Part shown: in pieces, positions 24,374 to 33,005 of the stretch
How positions within the stretch are numbered: position 1 is the first letter of the stretch
How the letters are laid out: every line of letters starts with the position of its first letter
NCBI GenBank assembly: GCA_965277775.1
Contig: OZ255843.1
Span: 1,178,001 to 1,242,000 of the forward strand
Reading direction: 5' to 3'
Source of the DNA: G965195345 sp965277775
GTDB lineage: Bacteria; Pseudomonadota; Gammaproteobacteria; CAKMZV01
DNA: 64,000 nt
The notes under the pieces: model-generated
Database searches by the model: none
Seen by the model: only the letters and a program-made list of their open reading frames with translations
Told to the model about the DNA's origin: nothing
Made by a program: the position numbers and the translations under genes

Positions 24374-25117
24374 ATGACTATGTTTAAAACATTCTTAATA
24401 ATTCTGCTTTCAAGTTTATCGCTTTTTGCTATTTCAGCTCCTGTTCCGGAAACTCAACAAAAGTTCATTCAAAAACAGCTGGAAGATATTGTCTCGAATG
24501 CCAGTCGTGTTAAAGTGTATGAATCGGATTTATCTAACTTCTACATCATTGAATTAAATGGTCAATTTGCCATGGTTAGCAAGGACGGTCAATTCTTAAT
24601 TGATGGCGATGTTCTAAACCTAAAGACCCAACAAAGCCTGTTTGAACCCCTTAAAAATACCCAAGCGCTCCGCGTCATAAAGGGCATAAAAACGGCAGAA
24701 ATTATTCGCTACCCAGCGCAGGATGAGAAAGCTTCAGTGTGGATTTTCAGTGACATTGATTGCGGTTATTGTCGGAAGTTACACCGCGAAATGAAAGCCA
24801 TTAACCAAGGTGGCATAACGGTCAATTATCTCGCCTTCCCTCGGGGCGGTTTGGATACGGTCTCTTGGGATAAAAGTAAAAAAGTGTGGTGTGCAAGCAA
24901 TAAACAACAAGCAATGGACATAGCAAAATCAGGAGACTCGCTCAATGAATTGGATGCAGATTGTGATGTGGACATTGCCGCTCAATATGACGCTGGTATT
25001 GCGGTTGGCGTAAAAGGCACACCAACCATTGTCCTGTCTGATGGCTCAATCATTCCAGGTTATTTGCCTGCTAAGCAATTAATAGAAGCTGCACAGCAAG
25101 TTCGTTTAGAAAAATAA
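24374..25117 (+). CDS. dsbC: Thiol:disulfide interchange protein DsbC
   Basis: Periplasmic disulfide isomerase that rearranges wrong disulfides. The 247 residues include a signal peptide (about 1-21, ending near AISA), an N-terminal dimerisation domain (about 25-90), a linker, and a thioredoxin-fold domain with active site CGYC near residues 129-132 (WIFSDIDCGYCRKLH) and the cis-proline segment VKGTPTIVLSDG. Two further cysteines near residues 175 and 198 match the structural disulfide of DsbC. glcF follows in the same frame after the stop, 9 bp later. Confidence 0.95.
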   Translation: MTMFKTFLIILLSSLSLFAISAPVPETQQKFIQKQLEDIVSNASRVKVYESDLSNFYIIELNGQFAMVSKDGQFLIDGDVLNLKTQQSLFEPLKNTQALRVIKGIKTAEIIRYPAQDEKASVWIFSDIDCGYCRKLHREMKAINQGGITVNYLAFPRGGLDTVSWDKSKKVWCASNKQQAMDIAKSGDSLNELDADCDVDIAAQYDAGIAVGVKGTPTIVLSDGSIIPGYLPAKQLIEAAQQVRLEK

Positions 25118-25126
25118 TCGTGTGTT

Positions 25127-26344
25127 GTGCATGTCATCGTTGCTGAAAATTTAATCCCAGAACTACAACAGAGAGAAGCAACATCCATCATTCGACGTTG
25201 TGTGCATTGTGGGCTCTGCAATGCGACTTGCCCAACGTATCAACTCTTAGGTGATGAATCAGATGGACCTCGCGGTCGGATTTATCAAATCAAACAAGCT
25301 TTAGAGGAAGGCGTTGTTGGGCAAGAACTAAGCCTGCACCTTGATCGTTGTTTAACGTGCAGAAATTGTGAAACAACGTGCCCTTCTGGCGTTGAATATG
25401 CCAAATTGATAGATATTGGCAGGCAACTGGTACAAGACAAAGGCCCCAAAAGACCCTTAAAACATCGCATTATTCGATACTTGTTATTGCGATTTTTACC
25501 CTATCCGAACCGACTTAAACCCTTTTTACGCATTGGTCAGTGGTTCCGCCCTCTATTACCAAAAAGCATCAGAATAAGCATTCCCGCTAAAGATGCGACT
25601 CAACCAATGCGCCAGACTCAATCATTGCAACGCGTTATTTTGCCCCAGGGGTGTATCCAACGATTATCGAAAACCAACACCAATGAGGCTTGCCAAAGAA
25701 TCCTGTCGCGTTTAGGGGTTGAAGTCGTGGCAACCAATGATGGTTGTTGTGGTGCCGTTGCGCATCATTTATCCGATCAAGTAAGCGCTCAATCCACAGC
25801 TCGTAACAACATGATGGCTTGGTGTTCGGCATTGGATGCGGGCGCGGAGTGCATCATTATGACAGCTTCGGGGTGCGGTTCAATGGTTAAAGATTACGGC
25901 GCGTTGTTTGATCACCCAGAAGATGTGGCGATGGCGAAACACATTGTCGAAAAAACACGGGATTTCAGCGAATGGTTGACGCCAGAGGCGGTTAAAAAGC
26001 GACTTAAAAAAGACCTCAAGCCCTTAAAAATTGTATTCCATCCGCCTTGTACCTTGCAGCATGGTCAGAAAATAGTCGGAAAAGTAGAAGCCTTATTACA
26101 AGCCAGTGGCTGTGAGCTATTACCCTTTGCAGACAGTCACCTATGTTGTGGTTCAGCGGGAACCTATTCAATATTTCAACCCGAAATTTCAAAAAAACTG
26201 ATTGAACAAAAGGTCAAACACTTGGAATCGCAATCACCAGAGCTCATTGTCACGGCCAATATTGGCTGTCAACTGTATATTGAAAGTCACACAACCCGCC
26301 CCGTTCGACATTGGATTGAGGTTCTTGATCAAAGGATGGCCTAA
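25127..26344 (+). CDS. glcF: Glycolate oxidase iron-sulfur subunit GlcF
   Basis: Iron-sulfur subunit of glycolate dehydrogenase, passing electrons from glycolate oxidation toward quinone. The 405 residues have two 4Fe-4S motifs, CVHCGLCNATCP (from residue 25) and CLTCRNCETTCP (near 75), and two CCG domains (GCCGAVAH and LCCGSAGTY). The start is a GTG; no ATG is available in frame upstream because the dsbC stop intervenes. The partner flavoprotein genes glcD and glcE are not adjacent, so they must be elsewhere, or the protein serves a related 2-hydroxyacid dehydrogenase. Confidence 0.88.
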   Translation: MHVIVAENLIPELQQREATSIIRRCVHCGLCNATCPTYQLLGDESDGPRGRIYQIKQALEEGVVGQELSLHLDRCLTCRNCETTCPSGVEYAKLIDIGRQLVQDKGPKRPLKHRIIRYLLLRFLPYPNRLKPFLRIGQWFRPLLPKSIRISIPAKDATQPMRQTQSLQRVILPQGCIQRLSKTNTNEACQRILSRLGVEVVATNDGCCGAVAHHLSDQVSAQSTARNNMMAWCSALDAGAECIIMTASGCGSMVKDYGALFDHPEDVAMAKHIVEKTRDFSEWLTPEAVKKRLKKDLKPLKIVFHPPCTLQHGQKIVGKVEALLQASGCELLPFADSHLCCGSAGTYSIFQPEISKKLIEQKVKHLESQSPELIVTANIGCQLYIESHTTRPVRHWIEVLDQRMA

Positions 26345-26427
26345 CACCGTCCACAACGTTCCTAAAAATCGCCCCTTCTTGTCCCAATTGCTAACGCTAT
26401 GATGCCTGTTTTTTCAGGAGAATTAAT

Positions 26428-26976
26428 ATGCGGTATAGAGAACAGGGATTCAGTTTGGTGGAAATTGCCATTGTGCTGATTGTTGTGGGTGTTTTGGCCG
26501 GAGTGGTGGTTAAAGGATTGGCTTTTGTTGATGAAGCAAGATTTAATCAAGCCAAGCAAAGCATACAAAGCATAGGAAGCGCCTATTTAACCTATTTACA
26601 GCGTTACTTAAATGCCCCAGGAGACGATAACTTAGCGTCGTCAAGGTTTGGCCCTTCCAGTGGTGATGGCGATGGCAATGCTCAAATTAGCGCGGCTGAA
26701 TCGAAAAATGCCTGGTTGCATTTAAGGGCCGCTGGCTTGATGACAGGATCGGGCACGGTTGCACCGATTCACCCATGGGGCGCACCCTATCAACTGATTT
26801 ATAGCAGTGTTTTTTCTAAAAACAGCCTGTGTTTAACGGCATTGTCTGGGGAAAAGGCGCAGATTCTGGATGGCAGTTTAGACGATGGACGGCCTCATTC
26901 AGGCAGCGTGCGGATTTCAGAAAGCGATACGGTTTATAGTCAGAGCAAAACCTACACACTTTGTCATACACTTTAG
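26428..26976 (+). CDS. Orphan type II/IV prepilin-like protein
   Basis: Secreted pilin-like protein of unknown role. The N-terminus is a class III signal: Gly7 then Phe8-Ser-Leu-Val-Glu12 (+5 Glu), followed by a hydrophobic helix to about residue 33. The rest of the 182 residues contains an Asp/Gly-rich loop (GDGDGNAQISAAE) that resembles a calcium- or EF-hand-like turn, and two cysteines (CLTAL near 130 and CHTL at the very end) that may form a C-terminal disulfide. AGGAG lies 9 bp before the ATG. It is not beside other pilus genes; the gsp operon is 22 kb away. Confidence 0.75.
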   Translation: MRYREQGFSLVEIAIVLIVVGVLAGVVVKGLAFVDEARFNQAKQSIQSIGSAYLTYLQRYLNAPGDDNLASSRFGPSSGDGDGNAQISAAESKNAWLHLRAAGLMTGSGTVAPIHPWGAPYQLIYSSVFSKNSLCLTALSGEKAQILDGSLDDGRPHSGSVRISESDTVYSQSKTYTLCHTL

Positions 26977-26988
26977 TACAGAGGCGGA

Positions 26989-27927
26989 CTAAAGCTTTAA
27001 TCCAGAAAACAGTTTGTGGGCGATTTTTACGTTTTTGTGGGCTTCAATTTCTCGAACACACGTTGGACTGGTCACATTGATTTCGGTTAAATAGTCGCCA
27101 ATGATGTCCAATCCAACAAAGGCCAATCCTTTATCAATAAGGGCGAGTGAAACCTGGTCGCAAATCCATTGATCTCTATCAGAGAGGGGTTGAACCACCC
27201 CCTTGCCACCTGCCGCCAAATTGCCGCGAAATTCGCCCGATGCCGGTATTCTTGCCAGAGCAAACGCAATGGCTTCGCCGTGGACCAATAGCACCCGTTT
27301 GTCGCCAGCGGTGATTTCAGGGATGTATTTTTGAGCCATAATAAGGCGGGTTTCGTTTTGGGTGACGGTTTCTAAAATAACATTGGTATTTAAGTCCGAT
27401 TTTTGCAACCTAAATATAGACTCGCCACCCATTGAATCTAATGGTTTGACCACGATGTCGCTATGTCGATCAAGAAAATCCAACAAGATCGCTTTTTGTG
27501 AGGTCACACAGTGGGGCGGACAACATTGAGGAAAGTCCAAAGCAAACAGTTTTTCATTGCAATTTCGAACCGAATCTGGTCGATTAAAAATGGGCGTGCC
27601 CGCATTATGAACCTTCTCTAAAAGGTAGGTTGCATTGAGATAAGCGCTGTCAAATGGCGGGTCTTGTCGGATGAATATGGCATCCATATTAGTTAGGGGT
27701 TGGGTTTTGCTTGTGCCAACGTCTATGGGCGCTGTGATGAGCGGCTCACCCACATTGATGGAACATAAATCGGCAAAAACCCGATTGTTCTCAATTTTTA
27801 AAGAATCCTTTAGGAAAAAGTAACATTGGTAGCCAAAGGCTTGGGCCTCTAACATGAGGGCAAGGGTTGTGTCTTTATGCCGATTAAGTGACTCAATCGG
27901 ATTTATAAAAAAGGCGATTTTTTTCAT
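26989..27927 (-). CDS. gshB: Glutathione synthetase
   Basis: ATP-grasp enzyme joining gamma-glutamylcysteine and glycine. The 312 residues have the N-terminal IAFFINPIESLNRHKDTTLALMLEA pattern (split by a conserved P-loop-like turn), the FIRQDPPFD motif near residue 87, NCNEKLFAL near 128, and ATP-grasp segments VKPLDSMGGESIF, GDKRVLLVHGE and GGKG. Its start overlaps the stop of gshA (ATGA), so the two glutathione genes are one operon. Convergent with the orphan pilin gene. Confidence 0.96.
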   Translation of the reverse strand: MKKIAFFINPIESLNRHKDTTLALMLEAQAFGYQCYFFLKDSLKIENNRVFADLCSINVGEPLITAPIDVGTSKTQPLTNMDAIFIRQDPPFDSAYLNATYLLEKVHNAGTPIFNRPDSVRNCNEKLFALDFPQCCPPHCVTSQKAILLDFLDRHSDIVVKPLDSMGGESIFRLQKSDLNTNVILETVTQNETRLIMAQKYIPEITAGDKRVLLVHGEAIAFALARIPASGEFRGNLAAGGKGVVQPLSDRDQWICDQVSLALIDKGLAFVGLDIIGDYLTEINVTSPTCVREIEAHKNVKIAHKLFSGLKL

Positions 27928-29225
27928 TCGGCTTTGGCAATCTCTAATGCGGCGGCAGCCATGGCTAACCTGGCTGTGACACCATAAGCGTAAAATCGAT
28001 TGGGAGAATCGTCGGGGGGACGATTGGAGTCGGGACTCATCAATGGTTCGGCCAAAGGCAGGGGTGAGAAATGCATGCCAGGCGCATTAAGGTTATCATT
28101 ATTGCCTTTTTGGCTGTGTATGCGGTAAAACCCACCGACAATATAATGATTGATCATATAAATAACCGGTTCAGCAACGCTGTTGTCTGCGCCAACGGTT
28201 TCAAAAGTCGGGACGCCTTCTTGAGCCACCACATGGGAAATGCTGACCCCTTCTTTACCCACATTCATTTTTTTGCGTTGTTTGCGGTTTAATTCAGCCA
28301 GATCTTTTGCACAATTGACGGCAATAACGCCCATCCCATAAGTACCTGAGCGCGCTTTTAACATGACGTAGGGTTTTTGTTTTATTTGGTATTCATCGTA
28401 CTTTTTTTGGATACGTACAAGCAATTCATGCGTGGCATCTTGCAGGACATCTGTGGTTCGACTGTCTCTAAAATCTATGGCAAGCTCATTGGGTGCATAG
28501 AGCGTAGAAAGTAACCAAGGGTCTATGCCCAACATGTCAGAAAATGACTGTGCGACGGTATTGTAAGCGTTAAAATTACTTTGTTTGGTGCGGCTGTGCC
28601 AACCCAATTCCAAAGGCGGGATCACATACTGATCCACAAGCTGAGTTAATATTTCAGGCTTACCCGAAGACAAGTCGTTGTTTAATAAAATGGCACAAGG
28701 CATAAACGATTCATCTTCTAACTCAATAGATAGATAATCCTCTCTTTGGATGGGATGAATGTGCAAAACTTCACCCGATGTCAGGGTCAAAGATTGTGGG
28801 GCCTCTAAATTCGGGTCAAGGCTCCCTAATTGGACCCGAAAGCCCGCTTTACATAATAGATTTTTCAGCTGGGCGATGCTGTCGAGATAGAAGGTGTTAC
28901 GGGTATGGTTTTCAGGGATAATGAGCACTTTATTGGCCGTCGGGCAAAAGCGCAGAACCGCAGACTCTAAAGCGGGTAAGCTTAGCGGTATTGAGTCGGG
29001 GTGTAAATTATTAAATCCTGCGGGGAATAGGTTGGTATCGACAGGCGCTACTTTAAAACCAGAATTGCGCAAGTCCACAGAGGTGTAGAATGGTGCAGGC
29101 GTTTCTAACCAGGTTCGGTGAAACCAATGTTCAATGTCGTATTGGCGAGAGAGAAAAACTTTCTCAAGCTCTAATAAAGGACCGGTTAAAGAGGTTTGCA
29201 GACGAGGGATGGAAGATGCAGGCAT
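27924..29225 (-). CDS. gshA: Glutamate--cysteine ligase, Acidithiobacillus-type
   Basis: First and rate-limiting enzyme of glutathione synthesis. This 433-residue protein belongs to the family first noted in Acidithiobacillus ferrooxidans and widespread in betaproteobacteria, not to the E. coli GshA family. Recognised by SVDLRNSGFKVAPVDTNLFP (about 49-68), the NNL segment after it, VLIIPENHTRNTFYLDSI, the KARSGTYGMGV glycine-rich loop near residue 294, and VIYMINHYIVGGFYRIH. It overlaps gshB by 4 bp and is divergent from birA. Confidence 0.92.
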   Translation of the reverse strand: MPASSIPRLQTSLTGPLLELEKVFLSRQYDIEHWFHRTWLETPAPFYTSVDLRNSGFKVAPVDTNLFPAGFNNLHPDSIPLSLPALESAVLRFCPTANKVLIIPENHTRNTFYLDSIAQLKNLLCKAGFRVQLGSLDPNLEAPQSLTLTSGEVLHIHPIQREDYLSIELEDESFMPCAILLNNDLSSGKPEILTQLVDQYVIPPLELGWHSRTKQSNFNAYNTVAQSFSDMLGIDPWLLSTLYAPNELAIDFRDSRTTDVLQDATHELLVRIQKKYDEYQIKQKPYVMLKARSGTYGMGVIAVNCAKDLAELNRKQRKKMNVGKEGVSISHVVAQEGVPTFETVGADNSVAEPVIYMINHYIVGGFYRIHSQKGNNDNLNAPGMHFSPLPLAEPLMSPDSNRPPDDSPNRFYAYGVTARLAMAAAALEIAKAE

Positions 29226-29386
29226 ATAGTAGAGGTATTTGCGAATGGTTAAATGCGGTTTGAGTTTATTTTGCTCATTTAATTATGTGAAAACCATAGG
29301 CATACAACGATGATTCTATGTAGAAAAGCTACGGTTTTAACACAGTCAATTATAATGCAAACCAACTTACTTAGGGATATAGCCCG

Positions 29387-30100
29387 TTGACACCATCAAA
29401 ATATTTTTTTGATCAACTTGACCAATGGGGCATTCAGGGACATCATTTTGCTTGTCTGCCCTCTACCAATGATTTTATCATTCAAAATAAATGCCTGAAT
29501 GCATTGGTTATTGCCGATCAACAAGATTCGGGCCGAGGCCGAAGAGAGCAGGCTTGGCACAGCAACCAAGGTGATCTGTTATTTTCATTGAGCCTTGCTC
29601 AAGCCGCCCCGCCCCCTGGCTATTTGTCGATATGTGTTGGCATGGCGGTTTTAACGGCACTGGCACAATATTCTCCCGCTGAACTTATGTTTAAGTGGCC
29701 CAACGATATTGTGTCTTTTTCGGGTCAAGAAACCTTAAAACACGCTGGGATTCTTATTGAAACCTTCCCTCAAGATCAAAAACCACTGCAATGCTGGGTG
29801 ATTGGTGTGGGTGTCAATGTTGTGACGCAGCCGTCGGCGCTCGAGCCATCATTAGATAGAGAGAAGCTGTTATTAAATGTTATTAGAGCCATTCAACAAC
29901 AGTGCCTTAGACCGAAATTACAACCAAAGGCAGTGGCTCGTTATCATGCTTTGGCAAATCAAGTCGTTCGTTTTTATGAAGGATCTGTTGAAAAACAAGG
30001 TGTTGTTCGCGATATTGACAGTCAGGGTGGCATTGGCATAGAAATAAACGGTGATTTAAGCTATTACCATCACATCCACAGTTTGAGGGCCATTCACTGA
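29387..30100 (+). CDS. birA: Biotin--[acetyl-CoA-carboxylase] ligase, catalytic form without DNA-binding domain
   Basis: Attaches biotin to acetyl-CoA carboxylase BCCP. The 237 residues start directly at the catalytic domain (CLPSTNDFI), with no N-terminal helix-turn-helix, so it should not repress biotin genes as E. coli BirA does. The biotinyl-AMP loop reads GRGRREQAW near residue 44, and FKWPNDIV follows near 103. The start is a TTG preceded by AGGGAT 8-9 bp upstream; no upstream ATG is available. It is joined to coaX by a 1-bp overlap (TGATG), the common birA-coaX pair. Confidence 0.92.
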   Translation: MTPSKYFFDQLDQWGIQGHHFACLPSTNDFIIQNKCLNALVIADQQDSGRGRREQAWHSNQGDLLFSLSLAQAAPPPGYLSICVGMAVLTALAQYSPAELMFKWPNDIVSFSGQETLKHAGILIETFPQDQKPLQCWVIGVGVNVVTQPSALEPSLDREKLLLNVIRAIQQQCLRPKLQPKAVARYHALANQVVRFYEGSVEKQGVVRDIDSQGGIGIEINGDLSYYHHIHSLRAIH

Positions 30101-30837
30101 TGCAACTTTATTTAGATCTGGGCAATAGCTACTTAAAGTGGGCTGTCATGACACAAGCGGCTCAAGTTCATGAGCAAGGTCAGCTTAGACTGGCTGATTT
30201 TTTACAACAAAAGCACGGTGCGCCGCTTCCGTGGCAAATTCCAGTTAGAACCGCACTATTAAGTTCGGTTTTAGGCAATTTTTGGACCGCTAAAGCGGTT
30301 GACATTTTGACCCAAAACAACATCGAAGTTCAGCGCATTCTAGTTTCACCCACATTCACCCACAAGCTTCAAACGGCTTATGAGGATCCTTTTCAATTAG
30401 GCATTGATCGTTGGCTTGCACTATTTGGCGCTTTGGGACGGGGTTCCTGCTGGGTGATCGACATGGGAACCGCAACAACCATAGACCGCCTGCATAAAAC
30501 GGAGAAGGGGTCTGTGCACAAAGGTGGGTGGATTATGCCAAGCGCCCATCTGATGCACAACGCATTGACGACTCAAACGCATTTGCCAAACATTGAATCA
30601 CAGCGATTTTCAGTGACCCTTGGAAATGATACCGCCAGCTGTATCAATCGAGGGGTGGACTTCATTTTATATGCGACCATTCAGCAGCTTTACCAGCAAC
30701 AGCCCCTCCCCATTATATTGTGTGGAGGCGGTGCGCCCTCAACGCTACCGTCATTGTTGAATATTGAGATTCACCACGATCCAGCACTGGTATTCAAAGG
30801 CATGGCTTTTTGGCAAAGCCATTTTAACAAGAAATAA
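30100..30837 (+). CDS. coaX: Type III pantothenate kinase
   Basis: First step of coenzyme A synthesis from pantothenate, using the ASKHA fold and requiring a monovalent cation. The 245 residues contain LDLGNSYLKWAV (5-16) as phosphate 1 motif, the central GIDRWLALFGA, the acid motif VIDMGTATTID near residue 120, GGWIMPS near 142, and CGGGAPSTLPSLL near 208. It follows birA with a 1-bp overlap. Confidence 0.95.
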   Translation: MQLYLDLGNSYLKWAVMTQAAQVHEQGQLRLADFLQQKHGAPLPWQIPVRTALLSSVLGNFWTAKAVDILTQNNIEVQRILVSPTFTHKLQTAYEDPFQLGIDRWLALFGALGRGSCWVIDMGTATTIDRLHKTEKGSVHKGGWIMPSAHLMHNALTTQTHLPNIESQRFSVTLGNDTASCINRGVDFILYATIQQLYQQQPLPIILCGGGAPSTLPSLLNIEIHHDPALVFKGMAFWQSHFNKK

Positions 30838-30867
30838 AGACGTTTATGTTTTAAGCGAGTGCGCATG

Positions 30868-30887
30868 CAACAAATGCTTATTTGTTG
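30868..30887. repeat. Perfect inverted repeat between coaX and pncC
   Basis: CAACAAAT and ATTTGTTG flank a GCTT loop, giving an 8-bp stem 30 bp after coaX and 52 bp before pncC. No T-run follows on either strand, so it is not a standard intrinsic terminator. It may be an operator or an mRNA-stabilising hairpin. Confidence 0.5.
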
Positions 30888-30939
30888 AGGCAAATACCCA
30901 ATGTTCGGTGAAGCAAACTTCATAGACAAAGGCTACAAT

Positions 30940-31467
30940 ATGATCATGAACCACGATCAAATATTGGCACAAAAATGTCAGCATTATGTGGAAGGGATCG
31001 CTGAGATTCTAACAAGCTTAGAATGGTCAATGGCAACAGCAGAATCTTGTACTGGCGGTTGGCTCTCGAAGGTTTGTACCGATATTTCGGGTAGTTCTGT
31101 CTGGTTCTATGGTGGTATCTTGTGCTACAGCATTCATTCTAAACGCGAGTTTCTTCACGTTAAGCAGCAAACCCTTGATCAATATGGGGCGGTGAGTGAA
31201 CAAGTGACAGACATGATGGCTAATGGACTATTGCTTCGGACGCCTGCGCGTATTGGGGTTGCCATCAGCGGCATTGCTGGTCCAGGCGGGGGTACGGAAC
31301 ATAAGCCAGTGGGTACGGTCTGTTTTTCCTGGCAAACGGTTTGTGGGGTTCATCAAAGTCGGCGGATGCACTTTGATGGAGACAGAGCCGCCGTTAGAAT
31401 GCAATCAGTTTATTATGCTTTGAGTGGGGCGCACCAAATATTGAGCGAAATAAGCAGTCGAAAGTAA
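30940..31467 (+). CDS. pncC: Nicotinamide-nucleotide amidohydrolase (CinA C-terminal domain family)
   Basis: Deamidates nicotinamide mononucleotide to nicotinate mononucleotide in NAD recycling. The 175 residues show ATAESCTGGWLSKVCTDISG (about 28-47), with the family's AES-TGG active-site stretch, and VAISGIAGPGGGTEHKPVGT near residue 108. The ATG at 30940 is preferred over one 13 codons upstream because AAAGG precedes it and family members begin close to here. It is a stand-alone domain immediately upstream of recA, the order found in many gammaproteobacteria. Confidence 0.93.
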   Translation: MIMNHDQILAQKCQHYVEGIAEILTSLEWSMATAESCTGGWLSKVCTDISGSSVWFYGGILCYSIHSKREFLHVKQQTLDQYGAVSEQVTDMMANGLLLRTPARIGVAISGIAGPGGGTEHKPVGTVCFSWQTVCGVHQSRRMHFDGDRAAVRMQSVYYALSGAHQILSEISSRK

Positions 31468-31507
31468 CCGTTAATTCAACAACGAAAATCAGTGAGTAAA
31501 AAACAAA

Positions 31508-32533
31508 ATGGATGAAAACAAAAAACGAGCATTAGACGCAGCGATCAAACAAATTGAAAGACAGTTTGGTCAAGGTTCTGCCATAAGAATGGGCGATGGC
31601 GGTATTCATCGAGACATTAAAACCATATCGAGCGGTTCTTTGAGTTTGGACATCGCCTTAGGCATTGGGGGTTATCCCTGTGGCCGAGTCGTAGAAATTT
31701 ATGGGCCAGAATCTTCGGGCAAAACCACGCTTGCGCTCCATGCGGTGGCGGAAGTGCAAAAAGCTGGCGGTGCGGCCGCATTTGTCGATGCGGAACACGC
31801 TTTAGACGTGAACTACGCAGAAAAGGTCGGCGTCAAAATCGACGATTTGGTTGTTTCTCAGCCAGACACAGGCGAGCAGGCTTTAGAAATCACAGACACC
31901 TTGGTTCGTTCAGGCGGGGTTGACATTGTTGTGGTCGATTCCGTGGCGGCATTAACGCCAAAAGCTGAAATTGACGGTGATATGGGTGACTCTCACATGG
32001 GGCTTCAAGCGCGTTTGATGAGCCAAGCCTTACGTAAGCTTACTGGGAACATTAAAAGAACCAATACCATTGTGATTTTCATCAATCAAATACGCATGAA
32101 AATTGGGGTGATGTTTGGCAATCCTGAAACCACAACTGGCGGCAATGCGCTGAAGTTTTATTCATCTGTTCGTTTAGACATTCGGCGCATTGGTGCGATC
32201 AAAAAAGGCGACGAGATGATTGGCAACGAAACGCGCGTTAAGGTGGTCAAAAATAAGATGGCGCCCCCTTTCAAGCAAGTTGAAATTGAAATCATTTATG
32301 GACTGGGTGTTTCACGAATGAGCGAGTTAATCTCACTTGGTGTCAATGAAGAGCTGGTTGAAAAGTCGGGCGCATGGTACAGCTACGATGGACAGCGCAT
32401 TGCACAAGGTAAGGAAAAAGCCAAACAGTTTTTTGAAGACCACCCAGAGCAGGCAAAGGTGTTGGAGCAAAAATTACGCGATAAATTAATGCCCAAAACA
32501 ACCAAGGATGAGACAGAACAAGCCGCAGGATAA
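31508..32533 (+). CDS. recA: Recombinase RecA
   Basis: ATP-dependent strand-exchange protein and SOS co-protease. The 341 residues start MDENKKRALDAAIKQIERQFG, with Walker A GPESSGKTTL near residue 66, VDSVAALTPKAEI near 144, loop L2 GVMFGNPETTTGGNALKFYSS near 198, and a short acidic C-terminus. Only 40 bp separate it from pncC, and no LexA box (CTG-N10-CAG) is visible upstream of pncC or recA, so SOS control is not evident from this sequence. Confidence 0.99.
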   Translation: MDENKKRALDAAIKQIERQFGQGSAIRMGDGGIHRDIKTISSGSLSLDIALGIGGYPCGRVVEIYGPESSGKTTLALHAVAEVQKAGGAAAFVDAEHALDVNYAEKVGVKIDDLVVSQPDTGEQALEITDTLVRSGGVDIVVVDSVAALTPKAEIDGDMGDSHMGLQARLMSQALRKLTGNIKRTNTIVIFINQIRMKIGVMFGNPETTTGGNALKFYSSVRLDIRRIGAIKKGDEMIGNETRVKVVKNKMAPPFKQVEIEIIYGLGVSRMSELISLGVNEELVEKSGAWYSYDGQRIAQGKEKAKQFFEDHPEQAKVLEQKLRDKLMPKTTKDETEQAAG

Positions 32534-32536
32534 ATT

Positions 32537-32992
32537 TTGGACGAGGCGGTAAAATCCATCGTTAAAAAATGCCTGATGTTACTGGCGCGGCGGGAATATT
32601 CGCAGTCAGAGTTGATTAAAAAAATGGGCGCCTTTCCCACGGAGACTATCAACCAAGCCTTAGATGAATTAGTCAAGCGAGGGCATCAAAGCGATGAGCG
32701 ATACGCAGAAGCTTTTGTTCGGTCGCAATTACATCGCGGCAAAGGGGCAAAAATCATCCATCAGGCCTTAGTCTATAAAGGGGGTATCGATAAATCCCTA
32801 GGTTGGGCGGCTTTAGAGGCCATTGATGATGGCGAATGGCAGATGCAATGTCAGCGGATTTACCAGAAGAAATTTTCGACCAAGCCCAAAAACAGAATGG
32901 ATGTGTTCAAGCGCATTCAATACTTAATACAAAGAGGTTACGACTCGGAACTGGCTCGTGAAATCGTGCAAGCGGACGATCAAGAGTCTTGA
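32537..32992 (+). CDS. recX: Regulatory protein RecX
   Basis: Inhibitor of RecA filament extension. The 151 residues comprise three-helix repeats; the N-terminal CLMLLARREYSQSELIKKM and LVKRGHQSDERYAEAFVRS are typical. The start is taken as TTG, 3 bp after the recA stop; no ATG fits the conserved N-terminus. The tight spacing suggests recA-recX readthrough. Confidence 0.92.
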   Translation: MDEAVKSIVKKCLMLLARREYSQSELIKKMGAFPTETINQALDELVKRGHQSDERYAEAFVRSQLHRGKGAKIIHQALVYKGGIDKSLGWAALEAIDDGEWQMQCQRIYQKKFSTKPKNRMDVFKRIQYLIQRGYDSELAREIVQADDQES

Positions 32993-33005
32993 GGTGCGTA
33001 TTTAA

